Source: Heloderma charlesbogerti
Lineage: Eukaryota; Chordata; Lepidosauria; Squamata; Helodermatidae
NCBI GenBank assembly: GCA_026122225.1
Contig: JANEZZ010001497.1
Coordinates: 1,426,001-1,490,000, forward strand
Length of the DNA stretch: 64,000 bases
Reading direction: 5' to 3'
Positions 34,886-47,281 of this stretch are shown here, one piece after another. Below the pieces are notes generated by a model that saw only the letters and a list, made by a program, of their open reading frames with translations, was not told the origin of the DNA and did no database searches. Numbering within the stretch: the stretch's first letter is position 1; every line of letters starts with the position of its first letter. The position numbers and the translations under genes were made by a program.

Positions 34886-35654
34886 TAGGGATGTACGAAT
34901 GTCACTTACCTGGTCTCACAGCTTGCTTCGCGGTGGGGGGGAGGCGCTTCAGTTCTCCCCCCGAAATTCAGGCTGGGGGGGAGGCACCCCGCCTCGCCCG
35001 GCCAAAATTCAGGCTGGTGAGAAGCTCCCCATCTCCCCGGCCACGAACTACAAAAGTAAAAAACCAAACAAACCCGTGATAGGCTATGTAACGATTTACG
35101 CAGCCTATCACGGTTAGATTTGCAAAGTCAGCCCCCATAGGCTACGTTAATCGTTACGTAGCCTATCACGGGTGACTTTGAAAAAAAAAAAAGCACGCAC
35201 GCAAATGGCGACCCCATGGGGCGCCACCATTTGCGTTCCTTATTTGGTCCCTGTAGTCTACATAAAGATTTATGTAGACTACGGTGAAAATAAGTTGCCT
35301 TTATTTTTGCCGTAGTCTACGTAAAGATTAACGTAACGATTAACGTAGCCTATCACGGCTGACTTTGCAGATCTAGCCGTGATAGGCTACGTTAATTGTT
35401 ACATAGCCTATCACGGGGTGTGTATTTTTTTTACTTCAGCTGTAATGGCAGCGGCGGCAGCCGGACGAAAGACCGGCTGCTGCCCCCGCCGAAAGCCCAC
35501 CGAACCGCCGCTGGGAACCGCTGCCGGGAGGGACATTCGGAAAGGTAAGTCCCATGCTGGGGGGGGCGGAGAATTTCACCGCCGATTTCAGGGGGCCGAA
35601 TGCGTTGGCGCTCGGCCCCCCGAAGATTCGGGGAGAAATTCTCTGCCATCCCTA
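34886..35654 (-). mobile_element. F1 hAT-like element, central deletion
   Basis: Termini intact; flanks caaagatg and ccaagagg match 6 of 8. The core is deleted near 35296 and the following hairpin is rearranged. Confidence 0.85.
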
Positions 35655-35741
35655 CCAAGAGGCCCCCTGTAACCTCTCTTCCCCAATGGCCAGTCCATTA
35701 AGGAAGAGATCCCCGATCATCTGTGCTCGGTGTGATACACC

Positions 35742-36793
35742 TAGGGATGTACGAAAGTCACTTACCTTTTAGCGAAATTGATTTGAGGTGGGGGGGAGGC
35801 GCTCCATCCCTCCCCCTGAAATTCTGGCCAGGGGGGAGGCTCTCCGTCCCTTCCCTGCGAAATTCTGGCCGGCCAGCTTCGCTCCGCAGGGATTCTGCAG
35901 AGCCGCCGGCCGGCTCCGCCAGCAGCTGGACATCCGGCCTCTGGCTAGCAGGAACGCAGACTTGCGTCCCTGCAGTCAGCCGTGATAGCCTATGTAAATC
36001 TTTACGTAGCCTATCACGGCTGATTTAAAAGGAAAAAAAATGCGCATACGCAAATGGCAGCGCCTATGGGCGCCGCCATTTGCGTTCCTTATTTTGGCAC
36101 GTCTTAGTCTACGTAAACATTTACGTAGACTAAGACGGTGAAAATAAGGGGAACGCAAATAGCGTAGATGCTACGCTATTTACGTTCCCCTTATTTTCGC
36201 CGTCTTAGTCTACGTAAATGTTTACGTAGACTAAGACATGCCAAAATAAGGAATGCAAATAAGGAACGCATCTACGCTATTTGCGTTCCCCTTATTTTCG
36301 CCGTCTTTGTCTATGTAAATGTTTACGTAGACTAAGATGTGCCAAAATAAGTAACGCAAATGGCGGCGCCCATTTGCATACACGCGTGTTTTTTTTTCCT
36401 TTTAAATCAGGTGTGATAGGCTACATAAACATTTATGTAGCCTATCACGGTGTTTTTTAAAAATCTAGCCGTGATAGGCTACGTAAATCTTTATGTAGCC
36501 TATCACTTTTTTTGTTTTGTTTTGTTTTTAACTGGAAATGGTGGCGGTGGCAGCCGGTCGGAAGACCGGCCACCGCAGCCGCCGCCGCTGAACCGCCGCT
36601 GAACCGCCGCTGAACCACCGCTGAACCGCCGCCGAACCGCTGCCGGAGCCGCCGCCACCAGGAAGATCCGCCCAAGGTAAGTCCTGTCCTGGGGGGGTGG
36701 GGGGGGAGACCGTTCCGCCACCGATTTCGGGGGGCCGAATGCGCTGGCATTCGGCCTCCATGAGATTTATGGCGAAATTCTCTGACATCCCTA
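35742..36793 (-). mobile_element. F2 hAT-like palindromic element (longest copy)
   Basis: 1052 bp; perfect duplication gatacacc (35734-35741, 36794-36801). One TAGTCTACGTAAA module is repeated (36190-36350), and a run of GAACCGCCGCT units is at 36592-36640. Confidence 0.94.
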
Positions 36794-37258
36794 GATACAC
36801 CTCCTTCAAGGAGGCGGTTGTCCCTGTCTGGGATCCCAGCCACGTGTCCCTGATGGGCATGTGCCACATAGAATCCACAGACAGTAGTCAGTGTTCCGAC
36901 CTACTGTAAGAATTTATTTCCCTTTTCTTTGACCTCGGTGTCCCTCTGCCTCACGAAAAGACTGAGGGCCCATCTGCTATGTCCACATTCCGGGGGATCG
37001 AGTTCGGCACCCTTAACCATTGTCGTCGCCTCCCTCAGGACAAATTTTTCATCCTTCGGGTCCAGCTCTGGGCAGTTTCCCATCTACATAGGGTCTCCCT
37101 TGTAGGCCCCGCAAGTAGTTGCAGGGTATTTTCAATTCCCATACAAGGTAGTGGTGCCCGGCCGCCCCTTCCTGTGCTGGCTCTTTGGGCAGTGCGGGGG
37201 CTGCTGCTGCCACACCATCAAACTAGTGTCAATTCTGCCATGCGCAGGGACCTGCAGC

Positions 37259-37353
37259 TGTGGAGAATTTCTCCCCGAAACTACTTCGGGGGGGCCGAAT
37301 ATGTTGGCACTCAGCCCCCCGAAGTTTCGGCGAGAAATTCTCTGACACCCCTA
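37259..37353 (+). mobile_element. 95-bp terminal-palindrome derivative of F1
   Basis: Consists only of the A-end hairpin (GGAGAATTTCTCCCCGAAAC ... GAAGTTTCGGCGAGAAATTC) and right terminus CACCCCTA. Flanks cctgcagc and actgcaat match 5 of 8. Confidence 0.6.
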
Positions 37354-37488
37354 ACTGCAATTGGCTTTTATTTATGGAACAAGGGGCTATCTGCCAGACT
37401 GTAGGAGGCAAGCTGGCCATTTTAAGCCTTCTGGGCCACAACAACAGGAGTTACTCCTCCATGTCAGATTTCAGGGTTAGGCTACAGT

Positions 37489-38464
37489 TAGGGATGGCGG
37501 AGAATTTCTCCCTGAAACTTCGGGGGGCCGAGCGCCAACGTGTTCGGCCCCCCGAACAAGTTCCGGGGAGCAATCCTCCGCACCCCCCGTCCCCCGCACC
37601 CCCCCCGGGATGGGACTTACCTTCCCTGAATGTCCCTCCTGGCGGTGGGTCCGGCTGGCGGTTCGTCCGGTGTTCGAGCGGGGCGGGAGCGGCAGCCGGT
37701 CTTTCGACTGGCTGCCGCCCCCGCCATTGCAATCAAAGAAAAAAATAAAAAAAGTCCCCTGATAGGCTACGTGACGATTCACATAGCCTATCACGGCTAG
37801 ATTTGCAAAGTCAGCCGTGATAGGCTACGTGAATCGTCACGTAGCCTATCACGGGTGACTTAAAAAAAAAAAAAAAGTGTGTACGGATAATGGCGGCCCC
37901 CATAGGGAGCCGCCATTCCCATTCCTTATTTGGTGGCTGTAGTCTACGTAAATTTTTATGTAGACTACGGCGAAAATAAGGGCAACGCTATTTGCGTTGC
38001 CCTTATTTTCGCCGTAGTCTACGTAAACATTTACGTAGACTACAGCAACTAAAGAAGGAATGCGAATGGCGGCTCCCTATGGGGGCCGCCATTCGCGTAC
38101 GCGCTTTTTTTTTTTTTCTTTAAAGTCACCCGTGATAGGCTACGTGACGATTCATGTAGCCTATCATGGCTGACTTTGCAGATCTAGCCATGATAGGCTA
38201 CGTGAATCGTCACGTAGCCTATCAGGGGACTTTTTTTTTTTTTTTTTTTACTTTCGTATTCGCGGCCGGGCGAGGCGGGAAGCCTCCTCCCCGGCCTGAA
38301 TTTCGGCCGGGCGAGGCGGGAAGCCTCCCCCCCCGGCCTGAATTTCTGCCGGGCGAGGCGGGAAGCCTCCCCCCCAGCCTGAACTTCGCGGGGGGAGCAG
38401 CGAAGCATTCCCCCCCACCACGAACAAGCTGCGAGAAAAGGTAAGTGACTTTCGTCCACCCCTA
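37489..38464 (+). mobile_element. F1 hAT-like palindromic element (full length)
   Basis: 976 bp; perfect duplication gctacagt (37481-37488, 38465-38472). Confidence 0.95.
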
Positions 38465-38835
38465 GCTACAGTATGGGTTATGGCATGGATGTTGCCTGCT
38501 TTATCAGATTCTAGGCGCCCCTTTTTCTCCAGATGCCCTTCTTGGGCTCTTGAGATTATGGCCCTCCATTTGCCCTTCCCAGTAAGACGTTTCCCTGCCC
38601 CACACAGCTACCTCAACAGCCTTCTTTGGAGGCCCCTTGGGATTTTAGGGATGGTTCAGGGTCCTGAGTCTGACTTATCTGGGAGGGCGTTGAGATACTC
38701 TGATGTACAGGTCTGCCCCACTGTAATCCACCTATGCATTCAGAGGTCACACACTGCCCGGTACGGCAGGGGCACTGCAGTGGTCCATGGCCGAGTGCAA
38801 GTTGAACATGTCATGCCCCGGCAGGGCCTTATGGG

Positions 38836-39566
38836 TAGGGATGTCAGAGAATTCCGCCACGGATCTCGGTGAGAACGAATGGATCTTCGTTCCACCACGG
38901 ATTTCAGGGGGCTGAATGCACTGGCATTCAGCCCCCCGAAATCTGTGGTGGAATGAAGCCCCCCGTCCCCCCACCCCATGAAAGGTGCATGAAATGGAGC
39001 ACTTACCTGCTACCGTTAGTGCTGCTTTGCAAATGGCGGCCGCGTCTGTGGCTGCCATTCGCTTCTTCATTATAGCCGTGATAGGCTATGTAAATACTTA
39101 CATAGTCTATCACGGCTAATGCAGGGACACCATTTGCATCCCTGCGGAGGCCGTGATAGACTACATAAGTATTTACGTAGCCTATCACAGCAAAAAAAAA
39201 AAAAAAAAGGAATGCAAATGGTGGCAGCTACGGTGGCCGCCATTTGCGTTCCTTTTTTTTTTTTTTGCCATGATAGGCTATGTAAATATTTATTACGGCA
39301 AAAGACAGGGGCGCAAATATTTACGTAGCCTATTACAGCAAAATACGAAGACGCAAATGGCGGTGGCTATGGTGGCTGCCATTTGCGTCCCTGTGCAGGC
39401 TGCCCAACGGTCGGAAGTCCAGCTGCAGACGGCCCCGGCTGGTGGCTCCGTGGAGTCGCTGCAGAGTGAAGCCATCCGGGGAGAATTTCAGGGGGAGAGA
39501 TGGAGCGCCTCCCCCCCACCGCGAATGTCACCCTTCAAAAAGGTAAGTGACTTTCGTACCTCCCTA
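38836..39566 (+). mobile_element. F2 hAT-like palindromic element
   Basis: 731 bp; perfect duplication cttatggg (38828-38835, 39567-39574). The A arm holds two successive copies of the CCACGGATCTCGGTGAG palindrome. Confidence 0.93.
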
Positions 39567-40958
39567 CTTATGGGTTCTTACTGAGAACTGCAGTTTTGTG
39601 GAGGGACCCCTGTTTTGTCACTCCAACGTTCACCACTGACAAAAATCTCACTATGGACAGTCACCACATCAGCTCTATCATGCTAGACCTAGGTGATTTA
39701 CAATTCGGAACCCACTCTTTTCACATTGGAGTGGTCTCCATGGCAGCCGCTTTAGGTTTTTCTCATAGGTACGTTATGGCAGTGGGGAGATGGCGCTCTA
39801 TGCATTCCAGCCTGGCGTTAGCAATTCATTTGCTTCTGCCTGATATAGTTTTCCTTCATCTAAACCCTAATGTTCTTATGCCTTAGACCATCGAACTCAG
39901 GGTACGCTGGTACGGGTGCTCTTATGTGGGCACAGTATGGTAATTTTGGGCTGCATGAAGGGCTTATACGTCGGCCTTCGGATCTCCACTTCAGTTACCC
40001 TGACACATTACAATCCAGTGGCTTGGCAGGCGGGGTATGTGGTGGGAGTCCCTCCTCCTCACCCTGTTCCACCAAAGTTTGGTCAGTTTTCCTCTACAGG
40101 TACACGTGCTGCACAATGGAGGGAATAGACTTGGACTGTAAGCCAGGCAAGGACCTGATTGAACAGGCCTTGGTTAATATGCAGGTGGTCCAACATACCT
40201 GGCCGGAAGTAGCCATATTGCTGCCCTCATTGCTCCCACGGATCAATTGGAAGGCTCGGAATGACGTTGCCATTGGCAGGGCATGTCGGAAAGTGAACAG
40301 ATATGGCTTATGGCCTATGTGGATGGGATGATGGATGCACCACCCACCAGGAAATTCTGTGGACAAGGAGGGAGCATTACAGGCAGGACGGTGTCCGCCT
40401 GTTTCATGTAGGGAATGACATATTTCTGTCTGATCTGCAAAGAAGAACAAAGAAGTTCTTCTGCCCAGGTGGGGGGAGTTTCATAAGGTCTAGGCTTGTG
40501 ACTCCTGTGGCTGCCAGGACGGGCAAAAGCAGAAAGAGATTAGGGATGGTGTGCATGCAGAGGCACCTTATGGTGACAGGTGATGCCTGAGGCCCCCCGA
40601 ATGGGTTGTGCAGCTCAGCGGGGGGATAAGGGTGGCCTGGGAGACCAACCCTCCTCACTCACCCAGGTGTTGTGCAGCATGACAGCATGAGGGGGTGACA
40701 GGGGAAAGCTTACCTCCCCCAGAGGGGGCAGTCCGGAGGGGTGGCGAGATCGCTGCCACCCCTCAGGCTGGGTGTGTTTTCGCCCAAGCTACTCACTGGC
40801 ACAGTCAGGTGCCATTTCTAGATACCCCTTTGCAGATGTTTTCAATAAATGTGGCCCAATTTTCAACTCAAGCCTTGTTGTTTGACTCTTCTTTGACCCA
40901 TTTCCGCTCGCAATAGATACACATGTGTTTCAGCAATGCAGTTTCAAATTATCATGTG

Positions 40959-40964
40959 TTTATT
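40959..40964 (-). terminator. Poly(A) signal, gene 3
   Basis: AATAAA on the minus strand about 120 bp after the stop, aligned with the gene 2 signal. The end of a plus-strand DIRS-like element abuts at about 40910, so the two transcription units converge here. Confidence 0.6.
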
Positions 40965-41083
40965 TCAGGGGTCAGCTCTAAGCTCCTTATGATGCGTAAT
41001 TCAAGGGATGAATTTCTGGTGGGGAGATTCCGTTGAACTGCAAGCAAATTGCTTCATGTTCACATTTGATGAACTGATGGTAG

Positions 41084-41117
41084 TTAAAGGGGAGCATGAA
41101 CCCCAGACTTCTTGGAA
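41084..41117 (-). CDS. Beta-defensin gene 3, exon 4 (coding end)
   Basis: The acceptor CTTTTCTCAG opens a phase-2 exon reading SKKSGVHAPL then TAA (41086-41084). The 3' UTR continues to about 40940 and aligns with 14380-14530 of gene 2, including AATAAA. The tail is basic and longer than Pro-Pro in gene 2. A longer open frame overlapping this region exists but starts upstream of the acceptor and is not supported. Confidence 0.62.
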
Positions 41118-41900
41118 CTGAGAAAAGAATAAAGATATTCAGAATGACATATGCAACAAAATATGCTTTGTTTGGCCACCAGTTCTTCCTACCCATAGTA
41201 ATGCTAATTCTGATCTTGAACATTTGTTTTACATTCAGTTTAGCTTCTTTTTTTTTAATTGCTCAAATTGTAAGAACAAACAAAACAAAACAAAAACAAA
41301 GAAAACATTGAGGCTTTAGGGAAAACTGAAGCTGCATAGAAGGTTAATAGATGGCATGTCTTTGCATATGCTTTAGAGAATTTTTGCATGTTGCTTCCCT
41401 GAGCCCGAGGTCAGGATTCCAATGTAGGGAATTTCAGTTCATTTCACAAATCACTCAGAAATGCCCCATTCACAGCCCTGAAGAAGAATACAAATGGGAC
41501 TGCAGGTTCTCAGCAAATGTTTGCAAATTCACAGGCCTGGGACTGCATTTGAAAAATGCCTAATTTTAAAAAATGTGTATGTTGCAATGCACATTTTTCA
41601 AAAGAATATGCATTTTCATGCTTTAGTCAATGGGAGGAAAGTATGTACTTAAAAAAATTGCACAGACATGTGCGCTTTTCCCATTTGAAAAGCACTCTTC
41701 TTCTATTTGAATGAGCTGAAAAACAGGTCACAAACAAAAACAGAAGTGAGCCAAAATGAACTCCGAAGTGATATTTTGGAGAATTTAGTTGAGCTTGAAT
41801 ATTGTTGGCTCTCTCATCTGTACTCCAGTGAAGACTGGGGTGTTCTTTCGGTTCACCTGTCCAGCAGCAAATAAAACTCAGGCTTCTCCTCTAACAGAAC
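41118..41900. other. Gene 3 intron 3, part
   Basis: AT-rich; 41560-41660 has F5-like GCACATTTTTCAAAAG words. No exon recognised. Confidence 0.4.
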
Positions 41901-42738
41901 TAGGGGTGCACGAAACCCCACTTACCTGGCTCCGCCGGGTTCCACTGGGGCAGGGTGGCACTCCATCCCTCCCCCCGGAATCCTCACCGGGAGGGGGAGG
42001 CGATCCAGTCCTCCCCCCCGGAGTCCTCGAAAGCTGGCTGTGCTCCACGGCGGCTCCATGGAGCAGACGGCCAGGCCCAGGCCAGGGCCGTCTGCAGCCG
42101 GATTTCCGGCCACGGAGGGCTCTCGGTAAGGGGAAAAAAAAGGCGTACTCAAATGGTGGCGGCTACGGCCGCCACCATTTTCATTCCTTATTTTTCTTTG
42201 TCTTAGTCTATGTAAATATTTACGTAGACTAAGATGAAGAAAAATAAGGAATACAAATGGCAGCGGCCATAGCCGCTGCCATTTGCGTACGCCTTTTGTT
42301 TTTACCCAGACGTTTTAGGCTACATAAAAACTTACACAGCCTATCATGTCTGGGTAAAAAAAAAAATGCATACGCAAATGGCGGCGGCTACGGGCGCCTC
42401 CATTTGCGTTCCTTATTTTTCTTCATTTTTTTTTCTTTTACAGAGACGTGATAGGCTATGTAAAAACTTACGTAGCCTATCATGTCTCTGTAAAACAAAA
42501 AAGAAGAGGAGATTGCAAATGGCGGTGGCGGCAGCCAGTCGGAAAACCCGCCGCTGCTGCCACCGGAGCCGCCACTGGAGACACTGCCACCCGGAACATC
42601 CGCCCCAGGTACGTCTAGTCCCGGGGGGGATCCGCAGGGGGGTGGGGGGGCAGGCCATTCCACCACGGAGTTCGGGGGGCCAAATGCACTGTCATTTGGC
42701 CTCACCGAGATCTGTGGTGGAATTCTCTGACATCCCTA
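41901..42738 (-). mobile_element. F2 hAT-like palindromic element in gene 3 intron 3
   Basis: 838 bp; TAGGGGTGCACGAAACCCC to GACATCCCTA; perfect duplication aacagaac (41893-41900, 42739-42746). Confidence 0.94.
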
Positions 42739-42746
42739 AACAGAAC

Positions 42747-43668
42747 ATGTTTCAATGTGCCATTTCTTGCTTGGGATGGTAGCCAATGATTGATCATTGG
42801 GAAAAGACACTTCTATACCTAGGGAAGGGAAAATTTGTCAATTCTGATTTTGCTCAGGTTCTTGTTTTACAGCCAGTAAGTTCATTCCACCTGGAGGAGA
42901 GATAATTTATGGATAATGTATGTAATTAAACAGATATCTTGCTATCTTAACAGGCTCCTACTTCCTGTCCAAGTCTAGGTCCACAGAGGTATGGTTTTTC
43001 TGATGCTGAGAAGAACTCAGTCATTTTGTATTGAGCACAGTTACTTTATAAATAGACTATATTTTAAACATTATTAACAAGCAAATGTATTTAAGACCAT
43101 TATAGAAAGAAGTTGATACCATGGTATTTGTTGTCAGAGGTTACAGTAGGAAAATAAAATAAGACAAAGCACAGTGCAAACCACTACAGATTTCTGACTG
43201 CATAAATTATTTCCTGCCAGGAGCAGCCTCCACCCAGTATCTTCCCTGTACTTTTATAGTTTTATACTTGAACATGACATGTGATGTGATTGCTTACTTT
43301 ACTCTGATTGGCTACGGTACTTTTAAATCCCCTCTCTCCATATGAATTCATGTTGGATGATGTTTTGTTTTTACTTGTACAGTTCTATAAAAATCTCCCA
43401 ATTTGTTTTCTGTGCTTTTGACCTGTCCAGGACATGAACCGTGTTGAGCAAAAATATTACTCATAATGTTCCCTTTTCCCCAGGTCAGGCTTCCTGTCAT
43501 TAATGGGTCAAAATCAAACTTTGGTTCAGAGATCCATTTAGCCATGCATCTTTGATATGCCTGAAATGACCTTTGCCTTAAAACTGCCTACACACCCACA
43601 TCAGATAGTGATTTTGTTTTTATTCAGCACAGAAAAGGTGAATATCTCCTTTCACTGTGTGTGTGTGT

Positions 43669-43759
<91 letters not shown>

Positions 43760-44998
43760 TTTTTCGCCAGACACACATTTTGTACACACTTTTTCAAATG
43801 TACCCATTTTCCCCAAGCAATTCTCCATTGGATAAACTGCTTTTGCTCACATTTTTCCAAATATGCACATTTTTGGTACACACTCTTTCAAATATGTGCT
43901 GCTTTGTGTGGGCAAGTATGGCTTGGTCAGTGGAGGAGAGATGTGGCCAGAGGATCCCCAGTAGAGGATCATCATTTTGTACCCTTGGAGTAACTTTTCA
44001 AGCATTCAGATGTCAAGGAGTGCAAACACTTTTCAGGGAAGGGAATGAAGCTGATCTCCCATCTCAGAGCTGTGCATGATGGGCAGGATTTGGGGGGGGG
44101 GGAAGGCAAGCAAAAGTCACATTCTGCACATGTTGAAAATATTATCTGGGAAATAAAGCTTGTTTTGTAATATATCCGAGGATTATGGACACAGCAAATG
44201 TGTATTTATTACTCAGTAACTGTGAAGTTTGTGGTGGAGGAGTCTTTCTTTTTTTCAGGGTCACTCACTAAGCAAGTCTGTATGAACTTGTTCTTCTGTG
44301 TTTGTGAACTGGGCAACCCGCATGGTAAGCTGTTATCTGACTGTTTCCATCTTGTCACAGGCCTCCACAGGTAACACAATACATATGGTGTCTGTGTCCT
44401 CCGTAGACAGATAAGCTAGCTGATGGTGAAGTACTGGGCAGCAGATTCCATGGTATGGGCAGGTATGGATGGATGATGGAGCATTCCTTTCACAGAAATG
44501 CACATGTTCATACCACATTATTTATGAGACAATAAAGAACAGCTCCCTGATGATCCAACAGGAGTAGGGATGTGGAAGGCATAAAAACTCAGGCTCACTG
44601 AAGTTCTACAATTTCCATCTTGAAGTTTGTTCGGACTTGAGTCCATATCAGATTGCAAGGTGTGTGTGTGTTTTCTTTTTGAATGAAAATCCATCTGTAT
44701 TTTTATGCATATTTTCCACATATAAGCATCAGTTGTGCACATCTTTGAAATTTATGCATTCTTCTCCCAATGATTCAAGTGTATTTGTGCGCATTTTTTC
44801 AAAAAGTACTAATTTTTTTCATGTGCATTTTCCAAATGTGTGCATGCTGTCAAATACAATTTGTTGGGTCCGCAAATTGCATTGCAAGCTTGGAAATGTA
44901 AGGACTTCGACTGCAGATCAAGTCCACGTTCAGTCCAGAACGTGTGAACTAGGTAAATCCTGATAAAAAATGAACTGATGAATTTCTCATACATTCCT
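42747..44998. other. Gene 3 intron 3 DNA with microsatellite
   Basis: Unique AT-rich DNA, a (TG)n(AC)n(AT)n tract at 43657-43756, and F5-like sequence at 43780-43890 and 44640-44999 (TAGGGATG at 44565, CATTCCTA at 44999, but no matching flanks). No exon seen. Confidence 0.5.
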
Positions 44999-45002
44999 AG
45001 AC

Positions 45003-45566
45003 ATGAAGTACTAGTTCCTCTCTACTCAGCACTGGTCAGGCCTCATCTTGACTACTGTGTCCAGTTCTGGGTGCCACACTTGAAGATGGATGCAGACAAA
45101 CTGGAAAAGGTTCAGAGGAGGACAATGAAGATGATCAGGGGACTGGAAACAAAGCCCTATGAGGAGAGACTGAAAGAACTGGGCATGTTTAGCCTTGAGA
45201 AGAGAAGACTGAGGGGAGATAGGATAGCGCTCTTCAAGTACTTGGAAGGTTGTCACAGAAAGGAAGGCCAGGATCTCTCCTTGATAATTCCAGAGAGCAG
45301 GACACAGAAAAATGGGCTCAAGTGACAGGAAGCCAGATTCTGGCTAGACATCAGGAAAAACTTCCTGACTGTTAGAGCAAGATGACAATGGAACCAATTA
45401 GTTGGGGACGTGGTGGGCTCTGCCTCACTGGAGGCATTCAAGACGAGGCTGGACAGCCATCTGTCAGGGATGCTTTGACTTGGATTCCTGCATTGACCAG
45501 GGGGTTGGACTCGATGGTCTTGTAGGCCCCTCCCAACCCTACTATTCTATGATTCTATTATTCTAG
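45003..45566 (+). mobile_element. CR1 LINE 3' end (plus strand)
   Basis: 5'-truncated copy reading [20 protein letters not shown], then [20 protein letters not shown], and ending in the CTATTCTATGATTCTATTAT terminal repeat. Confidence 0.92.
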
Positions 45567-45681
45567 ACAAGAGAGAGAAAAACACATTCCGTAGTATGAG
45601 AGGATGCGTAGCACAAGGCAACAGTTATCCGTCACTGTTAGTAACATTTGGGAGCTGTAAAAAAAATAGTCCAAGACTTAC

Positions 45682-45822
45682 CCTGGGGAACGTGTCTTCC
45701 TTAGCTGAAAATGGCAGCATGGGCCATGGCTGCATTCTCCACTTTTAACCAACGGGAGATCACAGTGCGCCTCTGCACAATGACCTCCCGTGAGAGCACA
45801 TCTGAGGTCATTTTGGACCATG
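45682..45822 (-). CDS. Beta-defensin gene 3, exon 3 (defensin domain 2)
   Basis: The acceptor CTCTCTTCAG opens 141 bp in phase 2. Forty-six codons give spacing C-6-C-4-C-9-C-4-CC with Gly-Gly-His before the second Cys, then a basic tail (HFQLRKTRSP). The donor CCAGG|GTAAGT leaves in phase 2, as in gene 2. If the donor were skipped, the frame would stop at once within GGGTAA, so unspliced message would still give a complete domain. A degenerate second copy of the exon lies just upstream (45850-45960). Confidence 0.8.
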
Positions 45823-45849
45823 CTGAAGAGAGAAAGGCAGAAAGAAACA

Positions 45850-45960
45850 TTATTCCATATTCAATTGGGGTCACTATCCCAAAAGTGGGAGGATCCATCT
45901 CTGCACAACGACCTCCACTTAGTCCACATTCATTGTATATGTCATCATATGTTAAGAAGG
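45850..45960 (-). pseudogene. Degenerate duplicate of defensin domain-2 exon
   Basis: Immediately upstream of exon 3, the minus strand reads CGLSGGRCAEM, matching the start of a beta-defensin domain (C-6-C with Gly-Gly), and the stretch GGAGGTCGTTGTGCAGAG nearly repeats the exon-3 sequence. The remaining cysteines are absent and no clear splice sites frame it. It looks like a partial tandem exon duplication that decayed. Gene 2 has no counterpart. Confidence 0.5.
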
Positions 45961-46151
45961 CAAGCAAGCAAGCAACAAAAGTGAGTATATTAATGTTCAA
46001 AACAGAATAAAATGAGAGCTGAGATTCCAGCATTTCTCATTTAGGACATGCTAACTCTGCTACCTGCCTGGCACTCTTCCACCGAGAAACACTGCCCATG
46101 CTCAAGATGTGAGCTTCTGGAGGTTGCCACATTTGATTTTTGGCAGACCTC

Positions 46152-46403
46152 CTGTGCCTCTCAGAGCTGTATGCCAGATAGGGATGTACGGAACACTTAC
46201 CTGCCGTTCTGGAGGGGGCGTCCGCAGGGGGGGAGGTGATCCGTCCCTCCCCCTGGAATCTGTATGGGCCAGCACCGCTCTGCGGTAATCCTGCAGAGCC
46301 GGCCGCTGGCTCCACTTCGCTGGTGATACAGCCAGCCACCATTGCCATGCCGTGTCGCTGGGGTAGGTGAGTCTCCAGACTAGGGATGTCAGAGAATTTC
46401 ACC
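46152..46403. repeat. Source of a locally duplicated segment
   Basis: About 250 bp starting in intron sequence (CTGTGCCTCTCAGAGCTG) and covering the left end of the 46179 element and the start of the 46380 element. A second copy is at 48150-48403. Confidence 0.8.
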
Positions 46404-47281
46404 ACGAATCTTGGGGAGGCCGAATGCCAGTGCATTCGGCCCCCCAAAATTGGTGGTGAAACGGTCTGCCACCCCCCACCCCCCCGGGACGGGACTTACC
46501 TTGGGCGAATCCTCCTGGCGGCAGTGGCTCCGGCAGCAGCTCCGGCAGCAGTTCGGCAGCAGTTCGGCGGCGGTTCGGCAGCGGTTCTGCGGCAGCGGCT
46601 GTGGCAGCCGGTCTTCTGACCGGCTGCTGCCGCCGCCATTTCCAGTAAAAAAAAAAAAAGAAGTGATAGGCTATGTAAAGATTTACGTAGCCTATCATAG
46701 CTAGATTTTTTAAAAATACCATGATAGGCTACGTAAATGTTTATGTAGCCTATCATGGCTGAGTAAAACAAAAAACAAAAAACCGTGCATACGCAAACGG
46801 CGGCACCAATGGGCGCCGCCATTTGCATTCCTTATTTTGGCACGTCTAGTCTACATAAACATTTACGTAGCCTACGGCGAAAATAAGGGGAACGCAAATA
46901 GCGTAGCGTCTACGCTATTTGCGTTCCCCTTATTTTCGCCGTAGGCTACGTAAATGTTTATGTAGACTGGACGTGCCAAAATAAGGAACACAAATGATGG
47001 CGCCCATGGGCGCCGTCATTTGCGTACGCACTTTTTTTTTTTTTCAAAATCAGCCGTGATAGGCTACGTAAACATTTACTTAGGCTATCGCGGCTGACTG
47101 CAGGGACGCAAATGGCGGCGGCTACGGCCGCCGCCGTTTGCGGCCTGGCCGGCCAGGATTCGGGGGTGGAGGGATAGAGCACCTCCCCCCCTGCCAGAAT
47201 TTCGGGGGGAGGGACGGAGCACCTCCCCCCCACCACAAATCAAATTTTGGGCAAGGTAAGTGACTTTCGTACTTCCCTACA
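46380..47281 (+). mobile_element. F2 hAT-like palindromic element (nested)
   Basis: TAGGGATGTCAGAGAATTTC to GTACTTCCCTA plus two bases; ctccagac and gtccagac match 7 of 8 if the end is set at 47281. Confidence 0.78.

Larger units (their letters stand above)
32787..40910 (+). mobile_element. DIRS-like tyrosine-recombinase retroelement, heavily interrupted
   Basis: Plus-strand traces in order: gag-like Pro/Ser-rich region (32800-34350), RT end and RNase H (36990-37260; FRGIEFGTLNHCRRLPQDKF), tyrosine recombinase (39640-39800; GTHSFHIG, AVGRWRS), SGNH-like ORF (40090-40450; GKDLIEQALVNMQ, RRKVNRYG-like block, GNDIFLSDLQR). Six hAT-like elements lie inside. The recombinase HxxR reads His and no tyrosine nucleophile is seen, so it is inactive. 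Boundaries are approximate. Confidence 0.75.

Noticed and set aside
40987..41223. 78-codon open frame ending HPLNYAS, with apparent similarity at 14400-14500
   Set aside because: The similarity lies after the stop codon predicted from the splice acceptor and phase, and extends over AATAAA; it is better explained as conserved 3' UTR of the defensin genes.
44565..44999. Possible complete F5 element
   Set aside because: Ends resemble TAGGGATG and CATTCCTA but flanks aacaggag and gacatgaa do not match, and the CR1 insertion begins immediately after.
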